Shown: piece by piece, positions 1 to 7,560 of the stretch
Layout: each line of letters starts with the position of its first letter
How positions within the stretch are numbered: the stretch's first letter is position 1
Assembly (NCBI GenBank): GCA_903828665.1
Contig: CAIKMZ010000041.1
Location: 1-48,798 of the forward strand
Source of the DNA: an uncultured beta proteobacterium
Lineage (GTDB): Bacteria; Pseudomonadota; Gammaproteobacteria; Burkholderiales; Burkholderiaceae_C
Reading direction: 5' to 3'
DNA length: 48,798 nt
Notes under the pieces: generated by a model
Databases searched by the model: none
Seen by the model: only the letters and a program-made list of their open reading frames with translations
What the model was told of the DNA's origin: nothing
Program-made: the position numbers and the translations under genes

Positions 1-1
1 C

Positions 2-259
2 ACAGCCGCGCTTTCAGGCGGCAACAACCGAGCAACCGCCCGGTCCTTGAATGTTTGTCCGTATCGTGCCAACTTCTATCCTTCATCGCCGCCCCCAGGT
101 TCTTGGTTCTATTGGGGCGACAACTATTGTGACGCGGGGGGAGCCTCGTTAGGCAACACGACGCTTTACCTGATTCTCACGGGAATCGTCCTGATCGCTC
201 TGGGTGTCGTGTTTAGACAGCCATTAACCAAATTTTGGAGGCGAGTATTTTCAAAATGA
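2..259 (+). CDS. C-terminal fragment of an unidentified membrane-anchored protein
   Basis: The frame is open from the left edge of the window to a TGA at 257-259, so this is probably the 3' end of a longer gene; the first in-window start would be a TTG at 47. About 85 residues are visible. A Cys/Trp/Tyr/Pro-rich segment is followed by one hydrophobic helix (around LYLILTGIVLIALGVVF) and a short basic tail ending RRVFSK. That arrangement fits a type I membrane anchor with the tail in the cytoplasm. No family is recognised. A hairpin with a T run lies 24 bases downstream and would end its transcript. The gene sits at the outer side of the accessory stretch that holds the integrase and toxin-antitoxin pair. 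Confidence 0.4.
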   Translation, partial: TAALSGGNNRATARSLNVCPYRANFYPSSPPPGSWFYWGDNYCDAGGASLGNTTLYLILTGIVLIALGVVFRQPLTKFWRRVFSK

Positions 260-282
260 AGTAAGCGATCCTTCAATCACGT

Positions 283-310
283 GACCAAGGATTAACTGGT
301 CGTTTTTTTT
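283..310 (+). terminator. Probable rho-independent terminator after the first gene
   Basis: GACCA (283-287) pairs with TGGTC (297-301) across a 9-base loop, and the stem is followed by G and eight T (303-310). It lies 24 bases after the stop of the preceding plus-strand frame. The stem is short, so strength is uncertain. Confidence 0.5.
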
Positions 311-421
311 CGCAGGGGTTTCAGCAACTTGTTCGTCGGCTCATGGCACGATGCGCCTCATCAAGAGATCATGCTCATCGGCAGCCCAACAGATTCAATT
401 GCGCTGGCACGCGCGGTGCTC

Positions 422-931
422 CTAATATGCACCCATGTAATCGCGCTTCCCGATTTCCATCCCGTTATGTCGCAAGATGGCGTACGCGGTCGTAACGTGG
501 AAGAAAAATTGAGGCAAGCCATAGTTCGACAAATAGACCTGACCACTCAGTGTCTTTTCTTTTGGCGTTCCCGGACGCAGCACGATTTCTTTGGATTCAC
601 TGCCTTGGAATGTGGCGCTGTCCAATTCATCGAGAAACGTCAATGTTTTGGTCAGCATTACGTCAAGATCGAGAAAGCTTTGCTCGTTGCCTTCAAATGC
701 TGGGATTTCGATACCTGCCAGTCGCGCTGATATGCTCCGGGCGAAGTCCGCAGCAACCTGCACCTGCTTGAGCAGAGGGAACATATCGGGATAGAGGCGA
801 GCTTGCAATAGCGCGCCAGGTTCAATTGATTTCGCTGTGCCATGGGCATCTGCCTTTCCAAGAATGGTCTTCAGGGCCGTCAGCATTTGCTTGAAGACAG
901 GAACGGAATTCGTATACATCGGGCTGGTCAT
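422..931 (-). CDS. DUF1993 family protein
   Basis: The 169-residue product starts MTSPMYTNSVPVFKQML, which matches the usual opening of DUF1993 proteins (short N-terminus, then a 'S-x-P-V-F-x-x-M-L' helix). It continues with an alpha-helical body and the family's late conserved segment around SNYGLPQFFFHVTTAYAILR with nearby His residues. The family is uncharacterised; it resembles DinB-like four-helix bundles, and no enzymatic role is claimed. The frame extends upstream to other possible starts (ATG at 946, ATG at 991). The start at 931 is preferred because it matches family length (about 165-170 residues) and has a purine-rich GAAAGAAG just upstream. It is transcribed away from the beta-propeller gene at 1209; no operon partner is visible. 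Confidence 0.75.
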   Translation of the reverse strand: MTSPMYTNSVPVFKQMLTALKTILGKADAHGTAKSIEPGALLQARLYPDMFPLLKQVQVAADFARSISARLAGIEIPAFEGNEQSFLDLDVMLTKTLTFLDELDSATFQGSESKEIVLRPGTPKEKTLSGQVYLSNYGLPQFFFHVTTAYAILRHNGMEIGKRDYMGAY

Positions 932-1208
932 GGGTGCTTCTTTCATGGTGCAAAGAGACGAGAATAGGCTTAAAGCCTTGACCCGGCGCATTCCACGGTT
1001 GATATCACATCACACGGGGCCGATTGCGCCGTACTCACCGTTGCCAAACGCCTTTCCGCAGACGTCGTAAATTGCATGATTCATCGTGACCTTTTTTCGA
1101 GTGGTCGGTCAGTCGAGCCGACAGACACAAGCGCAAGATGTGAAGAACTGCCCACATCCAAAGTACTATGGTGACCCCAATCCGATCTTTCTTCCCAAAA
1201 GGACCAGC

Positions 1209-2297
1209 ATGAAACCATCTGCGAATGTCTCAGCCAACGGCAAGCTCAGGCGGGCTGTGCGCGGCTTCTTGATGGTCTGCAAAGGACTGGCTGCAGCGTC
1301 AGCAGTTACCGCCGGTTTTTGTCAGGCCGCGCTCGCCAGTGACTATCACCTCATTGAGAAATTCAAAATAGGTGGCGACGGTGGCTGGGACTATCTGACT
1401 TATGACGCCCCGTCAGACCGGCTGTTTATCACCCGTGGTGACCGTGTCCAGGTTGTAAACCCGACTTCTGGCAATCTACTGGCGGAGATCATGGATACCC
1501 CCGGCGTTCATGGAGTGGCTCTGGCCAACGAGCTCGGCAAAGGCTATACCAGCAATGGTCGTGACAATTCAATCACGGTGTTTGATCTCAAGACCTTGAA
1601 GACACTAAACAAGGTCAAGACGGTAGGTGGTGAGAATCCCGATTTCATTGTCTATGATGGGGTTTCGAGGCGCGTCCTCGCTTTGAATGGGAAAAGCCAC
1701 AACGCCAGTGTGATTGACGCGGCCAATGATCAATTGCTGACGACCATCGCGTTGACCGGCAAACCCGAAGCGGCAGTGGCCGATGGCAATGGGCGCGTAT
1801 TCGTCAACATTGAAGACCGAGACGAGCTTGCTACCATCGATATGCGCAAGGGAGTCGTTACCGGCACATGGTCGTTACCCGGGTGCCACGAGCCTGCCGG
1901 CCTCGCCATCGACACCGGCCATCACCGCCTCTTTGTCGGTTGCCACAACAGAGCCTTGCTCGTAGTTGACTCGGGGCAAGGCCGCGTCGTTGCAACCCTG
2001 CCGATTGGCGAAGGAGTCGATGCCAATGCCTTTGATGCCGCATCCGGGCTTGCCTTCAGCTCACAGGGTGACGGGACTCTAAGTATCGTGAAAGAAGAGT
2101 CGGCCGACACTTTCAGCGTCCAGCAGACCGCCACCACGCAGCATGGCGCCCGCACGATGGCGCTCAATCCCAATAACCATCGTGTATATCTGGTTAGCGC
2201 GGATTTTGAAGAGACGCCCGCAACAACCGGCCAACAACGCCCGCGCCGCGTGATGAAGCCGAACAGTTTCGCACTGCTCGTCATGGGATCACAGTGA
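1209..2297 (+). CDS. Exported YncE-like beta-propeller (YVTN-repeat) protein
   Basis: A 362-residue protein with a basic N-region, a hydrophobic core (LAAASAVTAGFCQAALA) and an Ala-X-Ala site before SDYHL, so it is probably exported to the periplasm. The mature part is made of repeated four-strand blades of YncE/YVTN type: 'DYLTYDAPSDRLFITRGDRVQVVN', blades are separated by phrases such as VVNPTSG, VFDLKT, VIDAAND, TIDMRKG and VVDSGQG. Length and blade count suit a seven-bladed propeller. Such proteins often bind surface or redox partners, but the partner here is unknown. The ATG at 1209 is chosen over an upstream in-frame start at 1086 because AAAGGA lies six bases before it and the signal peptide then begins correctly. 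Confidence 0.75.
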   Translation: MKPSANVSANGKLRRAVRGFLMVCKGLAAASAVTAGFCQAALASDYHLIEKFKIGGDGGWDYLTYDAPSDRLFITRGDRVQVVNPTSGNLLAEIMDTPGVHGVALANELGKGYTSNGRDNSITVFDLKTLKTLNKVKTVGGENPDFIVYDGVSRRVLALNGKSHNASVIDAANDQLLTTIALTGKPEAAVADGNGRVFVNIEDRDELATIDMRKGVVTGTWSLPGCHEPAGLAIDTGHHRLFVGCHNRALLVVDSGQGRVVATLPIGEGVDANAFDAASGLAFSSQGDGTLSIVKEESADTFSVQQTATTQHGARTMALNPNNHRVYLVSADFEETPATTGQQRPRRVMKPNSFALLVMGSQ

Positions 2298-2880
2298 TCA
2301 ACGACGCCGTGAGGAAACTTTTTTGCCACACGCCAGTCGAGTCTATGCTGACAAGCGCGTGGGCCGTAAATTTTTGCTCGACAAATTGACCAAAATTGAA
2401 TTACGACAGGGAAATTGCCCCTGCTTGAGGAGTCCTGCCTTGTCGACGATGAGCAGGCGTTAATGCCCTCAATGGCTGGTATCGGGCAGGCATTTCAGTA
2501 GTCTGGCCGTCTGGTATGGGCACGAAGCGGCTCGCCAGGATCGATTTTTAACTGGAGTTGGACTGGACCACCAGAGAGCAGCCCTTCGTGGACGCCCGCT
2601 TACAGTTGGGACAGATAGATGGAAGTCTTGGGAGGCAGATTACCTTGGCCGATCCTGATTTCACACCCCGAACTGTCTAATTCAAAGCTGATAACCAGCT
2701 GCGGCTCTAAATGATGCACCCGATTGAACTGCCGCCACCTGGTCTGGTATGCATTGAGCTATGAAGACCGGCGACGCGCAGCCCGCCTCAGGACATCAAA
2801 TCTGGCGCTCGCCCGAAACAGCCAAGCTTTGCACGCGCAATGCCAATTTTGGTCGCCGGTCGTGAAAGGTTTCGATTACG
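2298..2880. other. 583-base stretch without a recognisable gene
   Basis: No open frame of convincing length or composition is seen on either strand. A 43-codon plus-strand run ending in a TAA near 2678 is not recognisable. The stretch is less GC-rich than the window average and abuts the integrase 3' end, so decayed mobile or insertion-sequence DNA is possible, but nothing identifies it. Confidence 0.4.
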
Positions 2881-3504
2881 TCAAACTTCGGTATCCTCAG
2901 CCATTTCCAGCGCGTCATCAACTTCGATTCCCAGGTAGCGAACCGTACTTTCAATTTTGGCATGGCCAAGTAAAAGTTGTACGGCACGCAGGTTTTTGGT
3001 GCGTCGGTAGATAAGAGATGCCTTGGTACGCCTCATGGAATGTGTTCCGTATGCTGACGGGTCCAAACCAATCTGCTGCACCCAGTTATCGACGATCCGA
3101 GCGTACTGACGGGTTCCTAGATGCGGGGAATGGTGTATTCGACTTGGGAACAGGAAGTCTTCTGATCGCAGTTCGGCATCCTTGATCCAGGTACTTACCG
3201 CTTCCCGTGTTGGCTCGGTAATCTCGAATTGCACCGGCCGGGCGGTTTTTTGCTGCATGATGATGGCGCGGGCTGCCACCCGGTCGCCGTGACAGATGTC
3301 GCGAACCTTGAGTTTGACCAGATCGCAAGCCCGCAGCTTGCTGTCGAGTCCCAAGTCGAACATAGCCAGTTCCCGGACTCGATGTTCGAGTTGCAATCGC
3401 ACCCGGATGGCCCAGATATCTTTCAGCTTGAATGGCGCCTTCTGGCCCACGAGTTTGCCCTTGTTCCACGGTTCGTGGTGGGACTTGTTGGACGATTCTT
3501 CCAT
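2881..3504 (-). CDS. Tyrosine recombinase/integrase, catalytic domain only
   Basis: A 207-residue site-specific recombinase of the phage-integrase superfamily. The full catalytic set is visible: Arg58 (in KLRACDLVKL), a Lys in the beta-hairpin MQQKTARPVQFEI, His155 and Arg158 (THSMRR), His181 (LLGHAKIES) and the nucleophile Tyr190 (VRYLG). There is no N-terminal SAM-like core-binding domain, so it resembles the short FimB/FimE-sized recombinases and a widespread small proteobacterial integrase family. The ATG at 3504 is chosen because AAGGAA lies about six bases upstream; an in-frame extension to 3636 has no such signal. It lies 400 bases from a toxin-antitoxin pair and 1.3 kb from a tRNA-Gly fragment, which fits a mobile-island role. 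Its substrate site is unknown. Confidence 0.88.
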   Translation of the reverse strand: MEESSNKSHHEPWNKGKLVGQKAPFKLKDIWAIRVRLQLEHRVRELAMFDLGLDSKLRACDLVKLKVRDICHGDRVAARAIIMQQKTARPVQFEITEPTREAVSTWIKDAELRSEDFLFPSRIHHSPHLGTRQYARIVDNWVQQIGLDPSAYGTHSMRRTKASLIYRRTKNLRAVQLLLGHAKIESTVRYLGIEVDDALEMAEDTEV

Positions 3505-3905
3505 GATGAATTCCTTGTAGTTAAAAGGAATTGAACTCTCCCGCGTTTTGACCGAGACCGCCAGTCTGATTGTCAGCTTCCGAGTAGGCAGTCTGATTGA
3601 TCCGATCGCTGTCAGGAATGACAAGCGGCGAATCACAGCTTACTTCTGCGGCAATGGTTGCTAGAAGGGCATTAGCGCCATTGTGGATGGATCCTTCAAC
3701 CGGGGACGCATTCAGAAAAGTCCGGCGCGCTCCCAAGGCCAGATTTCAACGCCATGGCGGTTCTCAATTCTTCTCACCTGTCCGCGCCGATTCAAATTTG
3801 ACCCAAGGCGGGTATGAAGGCGTCAAATCTAATTTACTGAACTGGCCACCAAAAATTTCAAGAACTTTCTACAATGTAGTCTCATTTGTATGTACGGAGC
3901 CGCGC
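3505..3905. other. 401-base intergenic stretch between integrase and antitoxin
   Basis: This divergent gap holds the presumed promoters of the integrase (minus) and the antitoxin (plus). A plus-strand frame is open through it into the antitoxin, but it lacks a ribosome-binding site and family resemblance. It has lower GC than the flanking core genome. Relics of mobile DNA are possible but not identified. Confidence 0.35.
3869..3879. promoter_or_regulatory. Possible operator/-10 region of the prlF-yhaV operon
   Basis: CTAC-AAT-GTAG is a small inverted repeat 26 bases before the antitoxin ATG, and it contains TACAAT (3870-3875), one mismatch from a sigma70 -10 hexamer. PrlF-type antitoxins autoregulate their operon, so a palindrome here would be sensible. 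No good -35 was seen at standard spacing, so this is tentative. Confidence 0.22.
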
Positions 3906-4232
3906 ATGAACCTTCAGACCTTTAGTGGCAAAAGCACGCCCATTGGGAATTCCAACGGAATTCGCTTTGATGCAGCCTTGTTTAAAGCGCATCCCGAGTT
4001 TTTTGGTGAGGTCAAGGCCACGGTGCTGGGGCCTGGGCAAATGCTGGTGTCGGTGCTGTCTGCCGAGGCATCGCCTGCGAATGCCGTGGATGATGAGAGC
4101 AACCCAGTAATGCAGGCGTTTCTGCATTTTCTGGAACGTCAGATGACTGAACACCCTGAGTTGGTTGAGCCGATGGATGAGGCAGAGCTGGCGCAAATTG
4201 CCGCCCTGGTGGAAGGTGTGGAGCCAGATTGA
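3906..4232 (+). CDS. prlF: PrlF-type antitoxin (SohA-like, AbrB-fold)
   Basis: A 108-residue protein encoded immediately before, and overlapping, a YhaV toxin gene. The N-terminal part (LQTFSGKSTPIGNSNGIRF, then ALFKAHPEF and a VLGPGQMLVSV strand) fits a swapped-hairpin AbrB-type DNA-binding domain. The acidic C-terminal helix (TEHPELVEPMDEAELAQI) would wrap the toxin. The inferred role is to neutralise YhaV by complex formation and to repress the operon. GGAG lies six bases before the ATG. The TGA at 4230-4232 shares its A with the toxin ATG, a coupling typical of type II modules. Identification rests mainly on the toxin next door, because the antitoxin itself is divergent from E. coli PrlF. 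Confidence 0.78.
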   Translation: MNLQTFSGKSTPIGNSNGIRFDAALFKAHPEFFGEVKATVLGPGQMLVSVLSAEASPANAVDDESNPVMQAFLHFLERQMTEHPELVEPMDEAELAQIAALVEGVEPD

Positions 4233-4666
4233 TGCAGAAAAGCGGATGGAACCTGTTTAAGTTCAGGCCCTTTGCCCAGCGGCTGAAGGCTTTGACGCAA
4301 GACGTGGCCAGTTTGGCCCAAAGCGACCCCGAAGGTTACAAGCAGCACCCCAAGACCAAGTTGCTGGCATCGGTGTACCGGTCTATTTCTGAGACGGTGC
4401 CAGCCAACCCAGCCGACATGGTATTTCAGCTGGGGCACACCCTGGGCAGGCAAAACGGCAATTGGCGGCGCGTCAAAAAAGGTCTGCCGCAGCGCTACCG
4501 TTTGTTCTTCATGTTTGCCTCCACCCCCCTGCAAGTGATCATTTATGCCTGGCTCAACGATGAGGACACGCTGCGCAAAGAAGGCAGCCGTACTGATGTG
4601 TACGAGGTGTTCAAGCGCATGCTGGGGCGTGGTGAGGTGCCGTCCACCATTGATGAGCTGAGCTGA
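4232..4666 (+). CDS. yhaV: YhaV-family toxin (ribosome-dependent RNase, RelE-like)
   Basis: A 144-residue protein with the YhaV signature order: GWNLFKFRPFAQRL at the N-terminus, then YKQHPKTKLLASVYRSI, then LGRQNGNWRRVKKGLPQRYRLFF, and IIYAWLNDEDTLRKEGSRTDVYEVFKRML near the end. In E. coli, YhaV is a toxic endoribonuclease neutralised by PrlF; by family the same is inferred here. The Arg/His-type RelE catalytic surface is suggested by RYRLFF, but individual catalytic residues were not assigned. The true start is the ATG at 4232 (TGATG overlap with the antitoxin stop), not the in-frame TTG at 4229. GGAG at 4220-4223 gives an eight-base spacing. The gene is apparently intact, so the module may be active. 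Confidence 0.88.
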   Translation: MQKSGWNLFKFRPFAQRLKALTQDVASLAQSDPEGYKQHPKTKLLASVYRSISETVPANPADMVFQLGHTLGRQNGNWRRVKKGLPQRYRLFFMFASTPLQVIIYAWLNDEDTLRKEGSRTDVYEVFKRMLGRGEVPSTIDELS

Positions 4667-4798
4667 TTCAGGGCAGTACAAAGCGATAAAAATTTAAGGG
4701 GACAGCACCTTGCCAATCAGCGCGAAAGTACCTTGCTGTAGTTACATCTGGCTGTTACACCCGTTCCGCACAAAAACACGTCCAAAGAGTAGTTTTGC

Positions 4799-4822
4799 TT
4801 GGCGTAGGTTTTGGCGTAGGTT
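4799..4822. repeat. Perfect 12-bp tandem direct repeat
   Basis: TTGGCGTAGGTT occurs twice back to back (4799-4810 and 4811-4822), followed by a partial third start (TTTGG). It lies between the toxin gene and the tRNA-Gly relic, where an integrase arm-type or core site would be expected, but that function is only inferred. Confidence 0.8.
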
Positions 4823-4825
4823 TTT

Positions 4826-4844
4826 GGCTTAAAAAGCCTGTTTT
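4826..4844 (+). terminator. Weak terminator-like hairpin
   Basis: GGCTT (4826-4830) pairs with AAGCC (4834-4838) and is followed by TGTTTT. A five-base stem with a three-base loop is weak. It could end the prlF-yhaV transcript 160 bases upstream. Confidence 0.25.
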
Positions 4845-4845
4845 C

Positions 4846-4882
4846 ATTGGTAGGCGGACTTCTGCCATTGAACTACACCCGC
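4846..4882 (-). pseudogene. 5'-half relic of a tRNA-Gly gene
   Basis: Read on the minus strand from 4882, the sequence begins GCGGGTGTAGTTCAATGGCA, which is the acceptor strand, the T8-A9 pair and the D-arm of bacterial tRNA-Gly. It continues through a D-stem with one mismatch (GTTC against GAAG) and an anticodon-loop-like CTACCAA. The match ends there: no 3' anticodon strand, T-arm or acceptor 3' strand follows. It is therefore not a functional tRNA. Such a fragment beside an integrase points to a past recombination event in or near a tRNA-Gly gene. Confidence 0.7.
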
Positions 4883-4914
4883 GAGGCACCGAGTTTACTT
4901 GATCGTGCGCTGGC

Positions 4915-5895
4915 TCAAGCCGCCAGCGGCGTGCTGATGACCTCGATGCGCGCCATGACTTCCGGTGTCAGCTGCGGCAGGACTTTGATCGCGCCCAGGT
5001 TGTCGCGCAGCTGCTGCAGGTTCGAAGCGCCGGTGATGACGGTGCTGACGGCCGGATTGCGCGCGGCCCAGGCGATGGCAAGCTGGCTCAGGCTGCAGCC
5101 GAGCTCGGCCGCGATGACTTCGAGCTGCGCCAGCGCCGCGTTGCGCGCGGCATCGGTCAGGCCCTTGACCAGAAAACCCATGCCCTCGAGCGAACCGCGG
5201 CTGCCGGGCGGCACGCCGTTGCGGTACTTGCCGGTGAGCAGGCCGCTGGCCAGCGGACTCCAGGTCGTCAGGCCCAGGCCGGTGTCCTCGATCAGGCGCT
5301 TGTATTCCTGCTCCACGCGCTTGCGATGGAACAGGTGGTACTGCGGCTGCTCCATCACGGGCTTGTGCAGGTGTTGCCGGTCGGCGATGGTCCAGGCGGC
5401 GCGGATCTCATCGGCCGACCATTCGCTCGTGCCCCAGTACAGCGCCTTGCCCTGGCTGATCATGTCGCTCATGGCGCGGACCGTTTCCTCGATCGGCGTC
5501 AGCGGGTCCGGGCGGTGGCAGTAGACGAGGTCGATGAAGTCCAGCCCCATGCGCTTGAGCGAGCCGTCGATGGCCTGCATCAGGTACTTGCGGTTGAGCG
5601 TGTTCTTGCGGTTGATCGAATCGCCTTCGCGGTCCAGCCCCCAGAAGAACTTGGTCGAGACGACGTAGTTCAGGCGCGGCCATTTCAAGGCCTTGATGGC
5701 ATCGCCCATCACGCTTTCGCTCATGCCTGCGGCATAGGCCTCGGCGTTGTCGAAGAAATTGACGCCGCTGTCCATCGCCAGCGCCAGCATCTCGCGCGCG
5801 GCCGTCACGTCGACCTGGTTGTGGTACGTGACCCAGGAGCCAAGGGAGAGTTCGCTGAGTTGCAGGCCGCTGCGGCCAAGACGTCGGTATTGCAT
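4915..5895 (-). CDS. Aldo/keto reductase, Kv-beta-like (AKR6/YghZ-type)
   Basis: A 326-residue NADPH-dependent oxidoreductase with a TIM barrel. The AKR catalytic tetrad is visible: Asp and Tyr in [11 protein letters not shown], Lys in STKFFWG, and His in YCHRPDP. The cofactor region near the C-terminus ([17 protein letters not shown]) is also conserved. The family reduces aldehydes and ketones; similarity of the FFWG and [10 protein letters not shown] segments suggests the potassium-channel-beta/YghZ subgroup. The start [11 protein letters not shown] at 5895 matches the family; the frame extends 30 codons upstream without support. It is the last of a row of minus-strand genes (52 bases after the SDR) and may handle aldehydes from the amine pathway, although that link is only positional. 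Confidence 0.9.
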   Translation of the reverse strand: MQYRRLGRSGLQLSELSLGSWVTYHNQVDVTAAREMLALAMDSGVNFFDNAEAYAAGMSESVMGDAIKALKWPRLNYVVSTKFFWGLDREGDSINRKNTLNRKYLMQAIDGSLKRMGLDFIDLVYCHRPDPLTPIEETVRAMSDMISQGKALYWGTSEWSADEIRAAWTIADRQHLHKPVMEQPQYHLFHRKRVEQEYKRLIEDTGLGLTTWSPLASGLLTGKYRNGVPPGSRGSLEGMGFLVKGLTDAARNAALAQLEVIAAELGCSLSQLAIAWAARNPAVSTVITGASNLQQLRDNLGAIKVLPQLTPEVMARIEVISTPLAA

Positions 5896-5947
5896 GAGAG
5901 GCGCTCGCTGAATAGGGATGACGCCGGCGACTTTAGCAGAGAGGGGA

Positions 5948-6685
5948 TTACACCCGCTGCCCGCCGTCAATGGCGATCTCTGCACCGGTGATGTAGGACG
6001 CCTTGGAGCTGCACAGGAACTCGATCAGGTCCACCACCTCGCTGACTTCGCCCAGGCGGCGCATCGGGATGTTGTTGTCGACGATCATCTGCGTGCCCGG
6101 CGACAGGATCGAGGTGTTGATCTCGCCCGGCGCGATCGCGTTGACGCGCACGCCCATCGGCGCCATGTCGGCCGCCATCTCGCGCGTCAGGGCCGCCAGC
6201 GCTGCCTTCGAGGTGGCATAGGCGGCGCCGGCAAACGGGTGCACGCGGTAGCCGGCGATGGAGCACAGGTTGACAACCGAGCCCTTGGCGTTGGAGAGCT
6301 CCTGGGCGAAGCCGCGCGTCAGGATCAGCGGCGCGTAGAAGTTGGTGTTGTACATCTCCTGCCAGACCTTGAGATCAGTCGTGAGCGAGTTGACGCGCTC
6401 GCCACCCGGACCCTTCGGCGAGATGCCGGCGTTGTTGATCAGCGCGTGCAGTTTCGAGCCGCCCAGCAGCGGGCGAAGCGCATCGACGGTCTTCGTGATC
6501 TGGTCCAAGTCTGACAGGTCGAGTTCGACATGGGTGTTCTGCTCGGCGTGCCACGGGCACTCGACCGGCAGGGCCTGGCGCGAGACCGTGATGACGCGCC
6601 AGCCCAGATCGCGAAAGCGTTCGGCCACGCCGTGTCCGATACCGCGGCTCGCGCCGGTGACGATGGCCGTCTTCTGTTCTGTCAT
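5948..6685 (-). CDS. Short-chain dehydrogenase/reductase (SDR)
   Basis: A 245-residue classical SDR with a Rossmann fold. The cofactor motif [10 protein letters not shown], the structural NNAG, the catalytic Ser in LCSIAGY and the YxxxK pair (YATSK) are all present, and the protein ends with the family's usual [12 protein letters not shown]. It oxidises or reduces an alcohol/carbonyl with NAD(P); the substrate is unknown. The ATG at 6685 is used because the longer frame begins with a GTG at 6727 and adds a non-conserved leader. It lies 63 bases after the ABC permease and may be co-transcribed with the transporter operon. Confidence 0.9.
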   Translation of the reverse strand: MTEQKTAIVTGASRGIGHGVAERFRDLGWRVITVSRQALPVECPWHAEQNTHVELDLSDLDQITKTVDALRPLLGGSKLHALINNAGISPKGPGGERVNSLTTDLKVWQEMYNTNFYAPLILTRGFAQELSNAKGSVVNLCSIAGYRVHPFAGAAYATSKAALAALTREMAADMAPMGVRVNAIAPGEINTSILSPGTQMIVDNNIPMRRLGEVSEVVDLIEFLCSSKASYITGAEIAIDGGQRV

Positions 6686-6748
6686 GGAGTTGGATGCTCG
6701 GGTGGGGTTCGGATTGTGGGGCTGCACGCAGCCGGGGGCGCGGACAGT

Positions 6749-7555
6749 TCAGGCCGGCTTCATCGCCTTGCGCGTTCGGCGCTGCAGCATCTGCATCAGC
6801 AGGAACAGCGTCGTGGAAAAGACGATCATGATGGTGGCCACGGCGGTCAGCGCCGGCGTCATGCTGTCGCGCAAGCCGGAGAACATCTCGCGCGGCAGCG
6901 TGCGCTGGTCGGGTCCGGCGATCAGCAGCGCGATCACCACGTCGTCGAAGGACGCGGCAAAGGCGAACAGGGCGCCCGATGCCATCGCCGGCATGATGCT
7001 GGGCAGCGTCACGCGCATGAAGGTCACGCGCGGCACGGCGCCGCAGGCGGCAGCGGCGCGCGCCAGATTGGGGTCGAGCAGTTCGAGCGCGGTGAGCACC
7101 GGCACCACGACAAAAGGCACGGCGATCACGGTGTGCGCGATGATGAGCCCGAGGTAGGTGCTGGTCAGCGAGAGCGGCGCCAGGAAGAAGTAGGAGGCCA
7201 CGGCAATCAGGATCACTGGCACGATCATCGGCGACAGCGCGACGAGCTTGAGCGCCTCGCTCCACCAGGCCTTGTTGCGCATCAGCCCAAGCGAGGCCAG
7301 CGTGCCCAGTAGCACCGACAGCAGGGTGGCGAAGGCGCCGACGAACAGCGAGTTGCCCAGGGCCGTGAGCCACTTGCCGCCGCCCAGAACTTCCTGGTAC
7401 CAGCGCAGCGACAGGCCCGGCAGCGGGTAGGTCAGGAAGGAGCCGCTGGAAAACGAGAGCGGAATGATCGCGGCGATCGGCGCCAGCAGGAACACCAGCA
7501 CGCAAGCGCACAGGAACCAGTACAGGGGCTTCCAGGGGAATTTGAAAGACTTCAT
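6749..7555 (-). CDS. ABC transporter permease, PotC-like (polyamine-type)
   Basis: A 268-residue inner-membrane permease with about six hydrophobic helices, beginning MKSFKFPWKPLYWFL. The EAA loop that docks on the ATPase is clear (ARAAAACGAVPRVTFMRVTLP...). It belongs to the spermidine/putrescine PotC/PotI class of binding-protein-dependent permeases. Only five bases separate its ATG from the stop of the partner permease, so the two are certainly co-transcribed. Together with the next three genes upstream it forms a complete importer. Confidence 0.92.
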   Translation of the reverse strand: MKSFKFPWKPLYWFLCACVLVFLLAPIAAIIPLSFSSGSFLTYPLPGLSLRWYQEVLGGGKWLTALGNSLFVGAFATLLSVLLGTLASLGLMRNKAWWSEALKLVALSPMIVPVILIAVASYFFLAPLSLTSTYLGLIIAHTVIAVPFVVVPVLTALELLDPNLARAAAACGAVPRVTFMRVTLPSIMPAMASGALFAFAASFDDVVIALLIAGPDQRTLPREMFSGLRDSMTPALTAVATIMIVFSTTLFLLMQMLQRRTRKAMKPA

Positions 7556-7560
7556 TCTGT

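Noticed and set aside
4229..4234. TTG start for the YhaV toxin
   Set aside because: The ATG three bases later overlaps the antitoxin stop as TGATG and has a proper Shine-Dalgarno spacing.
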